A stretch of DNA of 64,000 nucleotides from Streptomyces sp. ISL-98. GTDB lineage: Bacteria; Actinomycetota; Actinomycetes; Streptomycetales; Streptomycetaceae. The DNA is taken from positions 62,001-126,000 of the forward strand of contig NZ_JAGGPB010000043.1 of the NCBI RefSeq assembly GCF_018614055.1, given 5' to 3'. Shown here in pieces: positions 46,608 through 54,241 of the stretch. Numbering within the stretch: position 1 is the first letter of the stretch; every line of letters begins with the position of its first letter. Below the pieces are notes generated by a model. That model made no database searches, was not told the origin of the DNA, and worked only from the letters and a program-made list of their open reading frames with translations. The position numbers and the translations under genes were made by a program.

Positions 46608-47222
46608 ATGACCGGGCCCGCCGCCAAGCCGCCGTCCCGTCGGCGCAACGCCGCCCCGCCCCGCGAGACCGTGCTCGCCGCCGCCATGGCGAGCATCGCC
46701 GAGCGCGGGCTGGAGCGGCTGACCATGGCCGGGCTCGGCCGTGAGGTGGGCATGAGCAGCGGGCACCTCCTGTACTACTTCCACAGCAAGGAGGAGCTGC
46801 TCCTCCAGACGCTCGAATGGAGCGAGGAGCAGCTCGGCGTGGAGCGCAGGGCCGCACTGGCCCGCCAGGTCCCGGTGCGCGAGCGCCTCGACGGGTACGT
46901 CGACCTGTACGTCCCGGCGGGGCCCCGGGACCCGCACTGGGCGCTGTGGCTCGAACTCTGGAACCGTTCGCACGCCGTCGACGAGGACACCCGCGCCCGC
47001 CTCCTCGACATCGAGCTCTCCTGGCACCGCGACCTGGTGGCCCTGCTCGTCGAGGGCGCCTCGCGCGGCGAGCTGCGCGCGGTCGACGCCGACCGGTTCG
47101 CGACGCGGATACGGGCCCTGCTCGACGGCTTCAGCACGCATGTGGCGATGGCGCTGCCGGGGTCGGAGCGGTCCCAGGTCCTCGCCCACATCGGCGAGTT
47201 CCTCGACGAAACGCTGCCCTGA
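46608..47222 (+). CDS. TetR-family regulator
   Basis: 204 aa. The N-terminal helix-turn-helix (ETVLAAAMASIAERGLERLTMAGLGREVGMSSGHLLYYFHSKEEL region, residues 20-64) is followed by an all-helical ligand domain with the TetR_C-type LWLELWNRSHAVDED. It lies downstream of the ureAB-ureC-deiminase genes, on the same strand, 50 bp later. The shared TAGAAC motif suggests it controls these genes and perhaps the divergent permease operon. The inducer could be a polyamine, urea derivative or nucleobase. Confidence 0.9.
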   Translation: MTGPAAKPPSRRRNAAPPRETVLAAAMASIAERGLERLTMAGLGREVGMSSGHLLYYFHSKEELLLQTLEWSEEQLGVERRAALARQVPVRERLDGYVDLYVPAGPRDPHWALWLELWNRSHAVDEDTRARLLDIELSWHRDLVALLVEGASRGELRAVDADRFATRIRALLDGFSTHVAMALPGSERSQVLAHIGEFLDETLP

Positions 47223-47241
47223 TTGCGGGGTTCCTGACGGG

Positions 47242-47274
47242 GGGCTCCCTGACGGGGGGCTCGTGAGGGAGCCC
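47242..47274 (+). terminator. Terminator after the TetR gene
   Basis: GGGCTCCCT (47242-47250) pairs perfectly with AGGGAGCCC (47266-47274). The flank includes two copies of CTGACGGGGGGCTC. It starts 20 bp after the stop codon. Confidence 0.65.
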
Positions 47275-47341
47275 GTGAGGGGACTCGCCCGCATGGTGAG
47301 ACAGCAGTACCACGGAGGTGCAGGCGTGGCAGACTGCCCTC

Positions 47342-47392
47342 GTGTTCTCGTTCGCCATGATTATGGGCAGCAGGCGCGCCGGTCCCCAGTGA
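47342..47392 (+). CDS. Possible leader peptide of cimA
   Basis: 16 codons from GTG, or 11 from the in-frame ATG at 47357 (MIMGSRRAGPQ), ending TGA at 47390-47392. An ATT isoleucine codon sits second from the ATG. There is no obvious ribosome site, so translation could be leaderless. A 6-bp hairpin (47399-47404 with 47411-47416) and then a T-run terminator follow before cimA, the layout of an attenuator. The sequence is less clearly amino-acid-specific than the ilvB leader. Confidence 0.4.
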   Translation: MFSFAMIMGSRRAGPQ

Positions 47393-47449
47393 CCGCCTCC
47401 GTACCACCACGTACGGTCGCGGCCACCGTGCCCCAGACCCGCGCGCAGA

Positions 47450-47475
47450 CCTCTCGCACCCGCGAGGGGTTTTTT
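47450..47475 (+). terminator. Probable cimA attenuator terminator
   Basis: CCTCTCGC (47450-47457) pairs with GCGAGGGG (47462-47469) with one G-T pair and a 4-base loop, followed by six T (47470-47475). It lies 94 bp before the cimA start and far from the preceding gene, which has its own terminator. The 47223-47568 gap is otherwise non-coding. Confidence 0.8.
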
Positions 47476-47568
47476 CGTTTCCCGGCCCCACCATCGCCGG
47501 GGCGAGGTGCGCGCGATGATGGGGGCAAGTGGAGCCAGTCCTTCCACTCGACAGGAGTCCAGACAGCC

Positions 47569-49170
47569 ATGACCACTTCAGGCCCCGACGACAGTTTTCA
47601 CGTCTTCGACACCACGCTGCGCGACGGTGCGCAGCGCGAAGGCATCAATCTGACGGTCGCCGACAAGTTGACCATCGCCCGGCACCTGGACGACTTCGGC
47701 GTGGGCTTCATCGAGGGCGGCTGGCCCGGCGCCAACCCGCGCGACACCGAGTTCTTCTCCCGCGCGCAGAGAGAGATCACCTTCCAGCACGCGCAGCTCG
47801 TCGCCTTCGGCGCCACCCGCCGCCCCGGCGCCAAGGCCGAGGACGACCCGCAGGTCGGGGCCCTGCTCGCATCCGGAGCGCCGGTCATCACCCTGGTCGC
47901 CAAGTCCCACGACCGCCACGTCGAACTCGCCCTGCGCACCACCCTGGACGAGAACATCGCGATGGTGCGCGACACGGTCTCCTACCTGTGCGCCCAGGGC
48001 CGCCGCGTCTTCGTCGACTGCGAGCATTTCTTCGACGGCTACCGCGCCAACCCCGAGTACGCCAAGTCGGTCGTACGAGCCGCCTCGGAGGCCGGCGCCG
48101 ACGTCGTCATCCTCTGCGACACCAATGGCGGCATGCTCCCCGCCCAGATCCAGGCCGTCGTCGCCACCGTCCTCGCCGACACCGGCGCGCGCCTCGGCAT
48201 CCACGCGCAGGACGACACCGGCTGCGCCGTTGCCAACACCCTTGCCGCCGTCGACGCGGGCGCCACGCACGTCCAGTGCACGGCCAACGGCTACGGCGAG
48301 CGTGTCGGCAACGCCAACCTCTTCCCCGTCGTCGCCGCCCTTGAACTCAAGTACGGCAAGCAGGTGCTCCCTCCGGGCGCGCTCGCCGAGATGACCCGCA
48401 TCTCGCATGCCATCGCCGAGGTCGTCAACCTGGCGCCCTCCACCCACCAGCCGTACGTCGGCGTATCCGCCTTCGCGCACAAGGCGGGTCTGCACGCCTC
48501 CGCGATCAAGGTCGACCCCGACCTCTACCAGCACATCGACCCGGGCCTGGTCGGCAACCGCATCCGGATGCTGGTCTCCGACATGGCGGGCCGCGCCTCC
48601 ATCGAGCTCAAGGGCAAGGAGCTCGGCGTCGACCTGGGCGGCGACCGCGAGCTGATCGGCCGCGTCGTCGACCGCGTCAAGGAACGCGAGCTCAAGGGCT
48701 ACACGTACGAAGCGGCCGACGCCTCCTTCGAGCTCCTCCTGCGCGAGGAGGCCGAGGGCCGTGCCCGCACCTACTTCCGTACGGAGTCCTGGCGCGCGAT
48801 CGTCGAGGACCGCCCCGACGGCACCCACGCCAACGAGGCCACCGTGAAGCTGTGGGCCAAGGGCGAGCGCATCGTCGCCACGGCGGAGGGCAACGGCCCG
48901 GTCAACGCCCTGGACCGGGCCATGCGCGTCGGCCTGGAGAAGATCTACCCGCAGCTTGCCAAGCTGGAGCTGATCGACTACAAGGTCCGCATCCTGGAGG
49001 GCCGCCACGGCACCGAGTCGACCACCCGCGTCCTGATCACGACGGGCGACGGCGCCGGTGAATGGGCCACGGTCGGCGTCGCCGACAACGTCATCGCCGC
49101 CTCCTGGCAGGCCCTGGAGGACGCGTACACGTACGGGCTGCTGCGCGCCGGGGTCGAGCCCGCGGAGTAA
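47569..49170 (+). CDS. cimA: Citramalate synthase
   Basis: 533 aa, DRE-TIM superfamily. FHVFDTTLRDGAQREGINLTV at the start has the catalytic Arg-Asp, VDCEHFFDGYRANPEY and LGIHAQDDTGCAVANTLAAV hold metal ligands, and the C-terminal regulatory domain (about 395-530) is LeuA-like. The FIEGGWPGANPRD region is that of CimA rather than LeuA. It condenses pyruvate and acetyl-CoA to citramalate, giving a threonine-independent route to isoleucine. ATG with ACAGGAG upstream. Transcription is probably attenuated. Confidence 0.9.
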   Translation: MTTSGPDDSFHVFDTTLRDGAQREGINLTVADKLTIARHLDDFGVGFIEGGWPGANPRDTEFFSRAQREITFQHAQLVAFGATRRPGAKAEDDPQVGALLASGAPVITLVAKSHDRHVELALRTTLDENIAMVRDTVSYLCAQGRRVFVDCEHFFDGYRANPEYAKSVVRAASEAGADVVILCDTNGGMLPAQIQAVVATVLADTGARLGIHAQDDTGCAVANTLAAVDAGATHVQCTANGYGERVGNANLFPVVAALELKYGKQVLPPGALAEMTRISHAIAEVVNLAPSTHQPYVGVSAFAHKAGLHASAIKVDPDLYQHIDPGLVGNRIRMLVSDMAGRASIELKGKELGVDLGGDRELIGRVVDRVKERELKGYTYEAADASFELLLREEAEGRARTYFRTESWRAIVEDRPDGTHANEATVKLWAKGERIVATAEGNGPVNALDRAMRVGLEKIYPQLAKLELIDYKVRILEGRHGTESTTRVLITTGDGAGEWATVGVADNVIAASWQALEDAYTYGLLRAGVEPAE

Positions 49171-49251
49171 CCGGTCCCGGCCCCTTGATCCCGGTCTTTA
49201 TCCCTGCTCCGACCTGTCCGAAAATGCACCCATTCGGGTAGCGTCGAGGGT

Positions 49252-50595
49252 ATGAAGACCAGGCTGCTCACCGCACTGTCCGGTCTGCTGCTCGCGTTCT
49301 CGGCGACCGCCTTCGTGGCGGCGCCGGGAGCCCTGGCGGCCACCGGCCCCGAAACCGTGGCCGAAGCCCTCAAGGACGGCCCGGTCTACGTCGATCCGCG
49401 TGCCAGGGGCCAGCTCTCCGAGGTGGACGAGAACGCCCTGGCGGAGAAGATCAAGGACGCGGACAAGCCGCTCTTCGTGGCGGTCCTGCCCACGGGCGCG
49501 GAGTTCCCCGAAGACACGGTCCTGCAGAACGTCCGCGCGCTGACCGGCGTCACCGGTCTCTACGCCATCCGCCTCGGCGACGGCTTCGACGCGGGCGCCG
49601 ACAGCAGCGTCATGTCCAACCAGGCAGTCGAGAACCTGGTCACCGCGGTCAAGACGCCCGCCGGCACCGACGCAGACACCCAGCTGAACAACTTCGTCGA
49701 CCAGGCACTGCCCCAGATCCGCGGCAACGCCCCTGCCTCCTGGGGTACGGGCGCCGGTGACGAGGGTGTGAACCCCGGGGCACTGATCACGGTCGGTGCG
49801 GTCGCGGCCGCGGGCGGCGCGGGGGCGTACGCCATCGTCCGCCGCAAGCGGCGGCTGAAGGCGGAGGAAGAGCGGGCTGCGCTCGACAAGCTCCGCGTGG
49901 TCGTGGACGAGGACATCACGGCGTTCGGCGAGGAGCTGGAGCGCCTGGACTTCCACCCCTCGGAGAAGGGTGCGGACGATGCGATGCGCCGCGATTACGA
50001 GCAGGGACTCGACTCGTACGACAAGGCGAAGTCGCTGATGGGGTCGGCCGAACACCCCAACGATGTCCGCCCCGTGACGCAGGCGATCGAAGACGGCCGC
50101 TACTCCCTCGCGGCCCTGGACGCGCGCCGCACGGGCCGGCCGGTGCCCGAGCGCCGCACGCCCTGCTTCTTCGACCCGCGCCACGGGCTCTCGGTCGCCG
50201 ACATGCCCTGGTCGCCGGCCGGCGGCGCCGAGCGCGACGTCCCGGTGTGCGCCGCCGACGCGGCCCGGCTGAAGAGCGGCCTGGACCCGGTGGCCCGCAC
50301 GGTCGAAACGGACGACGGCCGCCGCCCGTACTGGGAGGCGGGACCGGCGTACGGCCCGTGGGCGGGCGGCTATTTCGGCGGCGGCATGCTGCCCGGCCTG
50401 CTGGTCGGCACGATGCTCGGCACCATGCTCTCCACCCCGGCGTACGCGGCGGACTACGGCGGCGGCGAATTCGGCGGCGAGTACTCCGGCGGCGATTACT
50501 CGGGCTCCGACTTCAACTCCTCCGACTTCGGCAGTGGAGGCTGGGGCGGTGGCGGAGACTTCGGCGGCGGCTTCGACGGTGGCGGCGGCTTCTGA
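49252..50595 (+). CDS. Secreted-then-anchored membrane protein with Gly-rich tail
   Basis: 447 aa. A signal peptide (to about residue 30, FVAAPGALA) is followed by an extracytoplasmic domain (31-175) resembling the TPM-type region (DGPVYVDPRARGQLSEVD, PLFVAVLPTGAEF). A helix follows (GALITVGAVAAAGGAGAYAIV, about 180-200), then a charged cytoplasmic coiled region. A hydrophobic segment GGMLPGLLVGTMLGTML lies near residue 383, and the last 45 residues are Gly/Asp/Phe/Ser-rich (GGGEFGGEY to GGGGF). Function unknown. Promoter presumably in the 81-bp gap after cimA. Confidence 0.85.
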   Translation: MKTRLLTALSGLLLAFSATAFVAAPGALAATGPETVAEALKDGPVYVDPRARGQLSEVDENALAEKIKDADKPLFVAVLPTGAEFPEDTVLQNVRALTGVTGLYAIRLGDGFDAGADSSVMSNQAVENLVTAVKTPAGTDADTQLNNFVDQALPQIRGNAPASWGTGAGDEGVNPGALITVGAVAAAGGAGAYAIVRRKRRLKAEEERAALDKLRVVVDEDITAFGEELERLDFHPSEKGADDAMRRDYEQGLDSYDKAKSLMGSAEHPNDVRPVTQAIEDGRYSLAALDARRTGRPVPERRTPCFFDPRHGLSVADMPWSPAGGAERDVPVCAADAARLKSGLDPVARTVETDDGRRPYWEAGPAYGPWAGGYFGGGMLPGLLVGTMLGTMLSTPAYAADYGGGEFGGEYSGGDYSGSDFNSSDFGSGGWGGGGDFGGGFDGGGGF

Positions 50596-50919
50596 GCCCG
50601 ACGGGGACGCGCTGCGCGGGTTATTTTCTGCGCCGGTAAAAAATGTCGCGTCGATGACTACGGCGTACACTTACTCCGTACGAGCTATGAGCTGAATATT
50701 GCGAATACAGAGTCAGCGCACGTCCCGAGCCTCGGTCGCGGTCGACCCCAATGGCTTCTGCGCGGACTCGCACTCAGCAAAGGTTGTCAGCCGTGCGAGG
50801 CCCCACTGGCGCGCACAGCGGCCACGCTCGACCGGCATCCCGCATGGGCCCCGAAAGGCAGCGGTGTCACCAACCGTCTGCCGCGTAGCCCAGAAATAAG
50901 ACTGGAGGCTGAGCGGAAC
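50596..50919. other. Non-coding gap
   Basis: 324 bp without a supported gene. The first 100 bp are unusually A+T-rich (TTATTTTC, GGTAAAAAATG) and hold a small inverted repeat CGTAC/GTACG and AGCTATGAGCT. This is probably the promoter and leader of the next small secreted-protein gene. No hairpin with a T-run is seen. Confidence 0.6.
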
Positions 50920-51162
50920 ATGGCAAGCAGAATGACGAGGAAGCGGCTCGGAGCGGCAGTCGCCGCAGCAGCCGCGGCGTTCGCACTGGGCCTCGGCGGC
51001 GCTGGAATCGCCGAAGCCAAGATCCAGCCGGTTGACATTTCGTGTACCAACCCGTCCGGCAGTGAGCCCGGCGGTCAGCAGCCAAGCTGTAAGGGTGGCG
51101 CGCACACGCAGGAGACCGAGAACCAGAACCCCGCGGGCCACGCCCCGCGCGGACACAACTGA
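50920..51162 (+). CDS. Small secreted protein, function unknown
   Basis: 80 aa. The signal peptide (RMTRKRLGAAVAAAAAAF onward, cleavage near AEAKI) leaves a mature peptide of about 48 residues, rich in Gly, Gln, Asn and His, with two cysteines (DISCTNPSG and PSCKGG) that could form a disulphide. GGAGG lies 10 bases upstream. No family recognised. Confidence 0.7.
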   Translation: MASRMTRKRLGAAVAAAAAAFALGLGGAGIAEAKIQPVDISCTNPSGSEPGGQQPSCKGGAHTQETENQNPAGHAPRGHN

Positions 51163-51355
51163 CATCCGAAGGACCCAGGTGACAGGAAGAAGGTGGGAAG
51201 CCCCTTTAGCGGCGGATCCGCGCTCACCAGCGCTTGGTCCGCCGCACCTCTGACGTCCCACGCGGGCTGTATGGACGGGCACCCCACACGGTGTCGTCGC
51301 CAAGGTGCCCGGTACCTTCTAGTCACTCTCACCGACAACCCCGTAACGCGGTCGG

Positions 51356-51378
51356 CGACAAGGGCTTCACGCCCTCGT
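51356..51378. terminator. Hairpin between the small secreted-protein gene and the YceI gene
   Basis: GAC-A-AGGGC (51356-51364) pairs with GCCCT-C-GTC (51370-51378) with one mismatch and a 5-base loop. It lies between convergent genes. No T-run. The rest of the 51163-51421 gap shows nothing I can name. Confidence 0.5.
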
Positions 51379-51421
51379 CACCGGCTGCGGATCTGGTCCC
51401 GTACTCACATGGCAGGGGCGA

Positions 51422-52039
51422 TCAGGCCTGCGGGGCTGCCTTGATGGCGGAGATGTCGAAGTTCAGCCTGACCTTGTCGCTGACCATCACGCCGCCGGTC
51501 TCCAGCGCCGCGTTCCAGGTCAGGCCCCAGTCGGAGCGCAGGATCTCGGCGGTGCCCTCGAAGCCCACGCGCTCGTTGCCGTACACGTCGGTGGCGGAGC
51601 CGTTGAAGTCCAGGTCGATGGAGAGCGGGCGCGTGACGTCCTTGATCGTCAGGTCGCCGGTGATCCGGTACGCGTCGCCGCCGAGCTGCTCCGCGGTCGT
51701 CGAGCGGAACGTCATCAGCGGGAACTGCTCGGCGTCGAAGAAGTCGGCGCTGCGCAGGTGTCCGTCGCGGTCGCTCATGCCGGTGTCAATGCTGGCGATC
51801 TTGATGTCGATCGCGGCGGTCGAGCGGGACGGGTCGGAGCCGTCGAGGCTCAGCGTGCCCTCGTGGTCGGCGAAAGCGCCGCGGACGTTGGTGACCATGG
51901 CGTGGCGGACCGTGAAGCCGACGCTGCTGTGCGCGGGATCGATGGTGTAGTCGCCGGTCAGGGCGGCCAGGGCCGGGTCCACCTCGAGGGTCGCGGTCGC
52001 GGCCGGGGCGGTGGTGTTCTTGCGGTTGAACAGAGCCAT
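51422..52039 (-). CDS. YceI-family lipid-binding protein
   Basis: 205 aa, single YceI lipocalin-like beta-barrel (GDYTIDPAHSSVGFTVRHAMVTNVRGAF, ITGDLTIKDVTRPLSIDLDF, LRSDWGLTWNAAL). The family binds isoprenoid or amide lipids and is often stress-induced. There is no signal peptide, so this copy is cytoplasmic, as is usual in actinobacteria. ATG with GAGGAGG upstream. A promoter and overlapping inverted repeat lie about 65-90 bp upstream. Confidence 0.9.
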   Translation of the reverse strand: MALFNRKNTTAPAATATLEVDPALAALTGDYTIDPAHSSVGFTVRHAMVTNVRGAFADHEGTLSLDGSDPSRSTAAIDIKIASIDTGMSDRDGHLRSADFFDAEQFPLMTFRSTTAEQLGGDAYRITGDLTIKDVTRPLSIDLDFNGSATDVYGNERVGFEGTAEILRSDWGLTWNAALETGGVMVSDKVRLNFDISAIKAAPQA

Positions 52040-52091
52040 GGCTCCTCCTCGGAGTGGTGTGGTCCTAATGCGGGCCAGTTGTTTAACCTTC

Positions 52092-52130
52092 AACGAGATT
52101 TACTGTAGACCCATCTCGTTCAAATTTCAA
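52092..52130 (-). promoter_or_regulatory. Promoter and operator of the YceI gene
   Basis: On the minus strand TTGAAA (52125-52130) and TACAGT (52102-52107) with a 17-bp spacer make a sigma70-type promoter. An 8-bp inverted repeat AACGAGAT/ATCTCGTT (52092-52099 and 52113-52120) brackets the -10 region, as expected for a repressor of MarR or TetR type. Confidence 0.6.
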
Positions 52131-52202
52131 CCTCTTGGTTCGGGTGTGTCCTCGGGGCCCGCTCCGACGCCCGAGACAACCTGATCGCGCTTCGGCTCAT
52201 CT

Positions 52203-52249
52203 CTCCTCACAAGCCCGCATCGCTCCGATGCGGGCTTGTGAACGAGGAG
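52203..52249 (+). promoter_or_regulatory. Stem-loop able to mask the PBP ribosome site
   Basis: A perfect 15-bp stem (52208-52222 with 52226-52240, CTC loop) lies 19 bp before the PBP start. Next to it CTCCTC (52203-52208) is complementary to the GAGGAG ribosome site (52244-52249), so a longer fold could cover it. It could alternatively be a terminator. Confidence 0.55.
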
Positions 52250-52259
52250 CTGCCGGAGC

Positions 52260-54218
52260 ATGAGCCGACCCCCCACCCGCACCCACGCCCGCAAGCGCCG
52301 CATCGACTACCCCAGGCGGAGCAGAAACGGCTGGCGTCGCTGGGTGCCGTCGTGGCAGCAGGTGGTGGGCACGGTCCTGGGCGGTTTCGGCGTACTGGCA
52401 GCCCTGTTCACCGTCGTCTACCTCAGCGTGGACATCCCCGACGAGAACGACGAAGCGAGGAAGCAGGCCACCGTCTACTACTGGGCCGACGGCAGCCAGA
52501 TGGTGAGCACGGGCGCCGTCAACCGGCAGAACATCACGCTCGCCGAGATACCCGACTCCGTGGAGCGCGCCGTCATCGCGGCCGAGAACGACAGCTTCTA
52601 CACCGACTCCGGCGTCTCGGCGACCGGCATCGCCCGCGCGGCCGCCAGTGTGCTCGGCGGAGGAGAGACCCAAGGCGGCTCCACCATCACCCAGCAGTAC
52701 GTGAAAAACACGTACCTCAGCCAGGAGCAGACCGCCGAGCGGAAGTTCAAGGAATTCTTCATCTCGCTGAAGCTGAGCAACAGCAAGACCAAGCCGGAAA
52801 TCCTGCAGGGCTATCTCAACACCAGCTGGTTCGGGCGCGGTGCGTACGGAATCCAGGCCGCGGCCCAGGCGTACTACGGGATTCCCGCCAAGGAGCTCGA
52901 CGCCGGCCAGGCGGCCATGCTCGCCTCCCTGCTCAAGGGCGCCGAGGAATACGATCCGGCGGGCGGCAACGGCAACCACGAAAGGGCCGTCGCGCGCTGG
53001 AAGTGGATTCTCGACCGGCAGGTGAAGACCGGCGCGATGACGAAGGAAGTACGCGACGAATACCGTACGTTCCCCGAGCCCCGGAAGGTGTCCAAGCCGA
53101 CCAGCCTCGGCGGGCAGACCGGCTATCTCGTGGACATCGCCAACAAATACATCAAGAAGCGCTCCGGCCTCACCGACAAGGACCTCGCCCGCGGCGACTA
53201 CCGCATCCACACCACCTTCGAAAAGGACAAGGTGCGCCGTCTGGAGCGGGCCGTGCGGCAGGTGCGCGAGCGCGACCTCGACCCCGACAAGCGTCCGCAG
53301 GACCGGCACGTGCAGGTCGGCGCCGCGTCCGTACGGCCCGAGGACGGGGCCGTGATCGCGGTGTACGGCGGAGCCGACGCGATCCGCCACTTCGCCAACA
53401 ACGCCGATACGGCCGGGGTCCCGGCGGGTTCCGCCTTCAAGCCCTTCGTGCTGGCCGCGGCCCTCCAGCACGGCACTGCCGCCGGCGAGGAGATCACCCT
53501 GGACAGCTCGTACGACAGCCTGGGCCGACTTGTCGCGGGCGGCCCGACGTCGGTCGTCCCCGCCCCGCCGGGAACATCGCCCGACCAGCGGTGGACCCTG
53601 CCCACGACCCTGCGTGAGTCCCTGATCGAGTCCGGCAATGCCGCCTTCGTCCAGCTCGGCAGGGACGTCGGGCTGGAGAAGGTGAAGGACCTGGCGGTCG
53701 CGTCGGGCCTTCGCGAGGAGAGCATGGCGCCTCTGGAGCAGACCTTCCCCCTCGGTACGTCCACTCCCAGTGCGGTCAGGCTGGCGGACGCGTACACGAC
53801 GTTCAGCAATGACGGGACCCGCGCCGAGCCCTACTCGGTGACCAAGGTGCTGCGCAACGGCGAGGCGCTCGCTGGTTTCGACAGGCCCCGGGTGCAGCGC
53901 GTCATGGACGCCGAGGTTGCGCGCGACGTCAATGACACGCTGCGCACGGTCGGCTGGCTGGCCATGGACCCTGCGGCGGGCAAGGCCGAAGCCCGTTCGC
54001 TGGACGACCTCTCTGCGGGCAGCACCGGCAAGGGCGACCGGATGAAGTCGGCCTGGTTCATCGGCAACGCCGACGGGCTGACGACCGCCGTCACCATGTT
54101 CCGTACGAAGCCCGACACGCCGCAGCTGCTGCCGATGCAGGGTGTCGGCGGACCCGGGTCCGAGCGCGGCAATGTCTTCCCGCCCCGGATCTGGACCGCC
54201 TACACCACTGCGGAGTAG
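52260..54218 (+). CDS. Class A penicillin-binding protein with altered KTG box
   Basis: 652 aa. A basic N-terminus and one helix (residues 38-60) are followed by a GT51 transglycosylase domain (IAAENDSFYTDSGVS, QGGSTITQQYVKN, YLNTSWFGRGAYGI). The transpeptidase domain has SxxK as SAFK (AGSAFKPFVL) and SxN as SGN (ESGNAAFVQ). The third motif, normally KTGT, reads STGK (AGSTGKGDRM). It polymerises glycan and may cross-link peptides at the membrane. The Lys loss may lower transpeptidase activity or beta-lactam binding. Its ribosome site lies beside a strong hairpin. Confidence 0.9.
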   Translation: MSRPPTRTHARKRRIDYPRRSRNGWRRWVPSWQQVVGTVLGGFGVLAALFTVVYLSVDIPDENDEARKQATVYYWADGSQMVSTGAVNRQNITLAEIPDSVERAVIAAENDSFYTDSGVSATGIARAAASVLGGGETQGGSTITQQYVKNTYLSQEQTAERKFKEFFISLKLSNSKTKPEILQGYLNTSWFGRGAYGIQAAAQAYYGIPAKELDAGQAAMLASLLKGAEEYDPAGGNGNHERAVARWKWILDRQVKTGAMTKEVRDEYRTFPEPRKVSKPTSLGGQTGYLVDIANKYIKKRSGLTDKDLARGDYRIHTTFEKDKVRRLERAVRQVRERDLDPDKRPQDRHVQVGAASVRPEDGAVIAVYGGADAIRHFANNADTAGVPAGSAFKPFVLAAALQHGTAAGEEITLDSSYDSLGRLVAGGPTSVVPAPPGTSPDQRWTLPTTLRESLIESGNAAFVQLGRDVGLEKVKDLAVASGLREESMAPLEQTFPLGTSTPSAVRLADAYTTFSNDGTRAEPYSVTKVLRNGEALAGFDRPRVQRVMDAEVARDVNDTLRTVGWLAMDPAAGKAEARSLDDLSAGSTGKGDRMKSAWFIGNADGLTTAVTMFRTKPDTPQLLPMQGVGGPGSERGNVFPPRIWTAYTTAE

Positions 54219-54241
54219 TCACGAGCGGTACCTGTCGCGCG

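Noticed and set aside
51193..51444. Short plus-strand frames between the small secreted-protein and YceI genes
   Set aside because: No ribosome site or family likeness, and they run into the opposing YceI gene.
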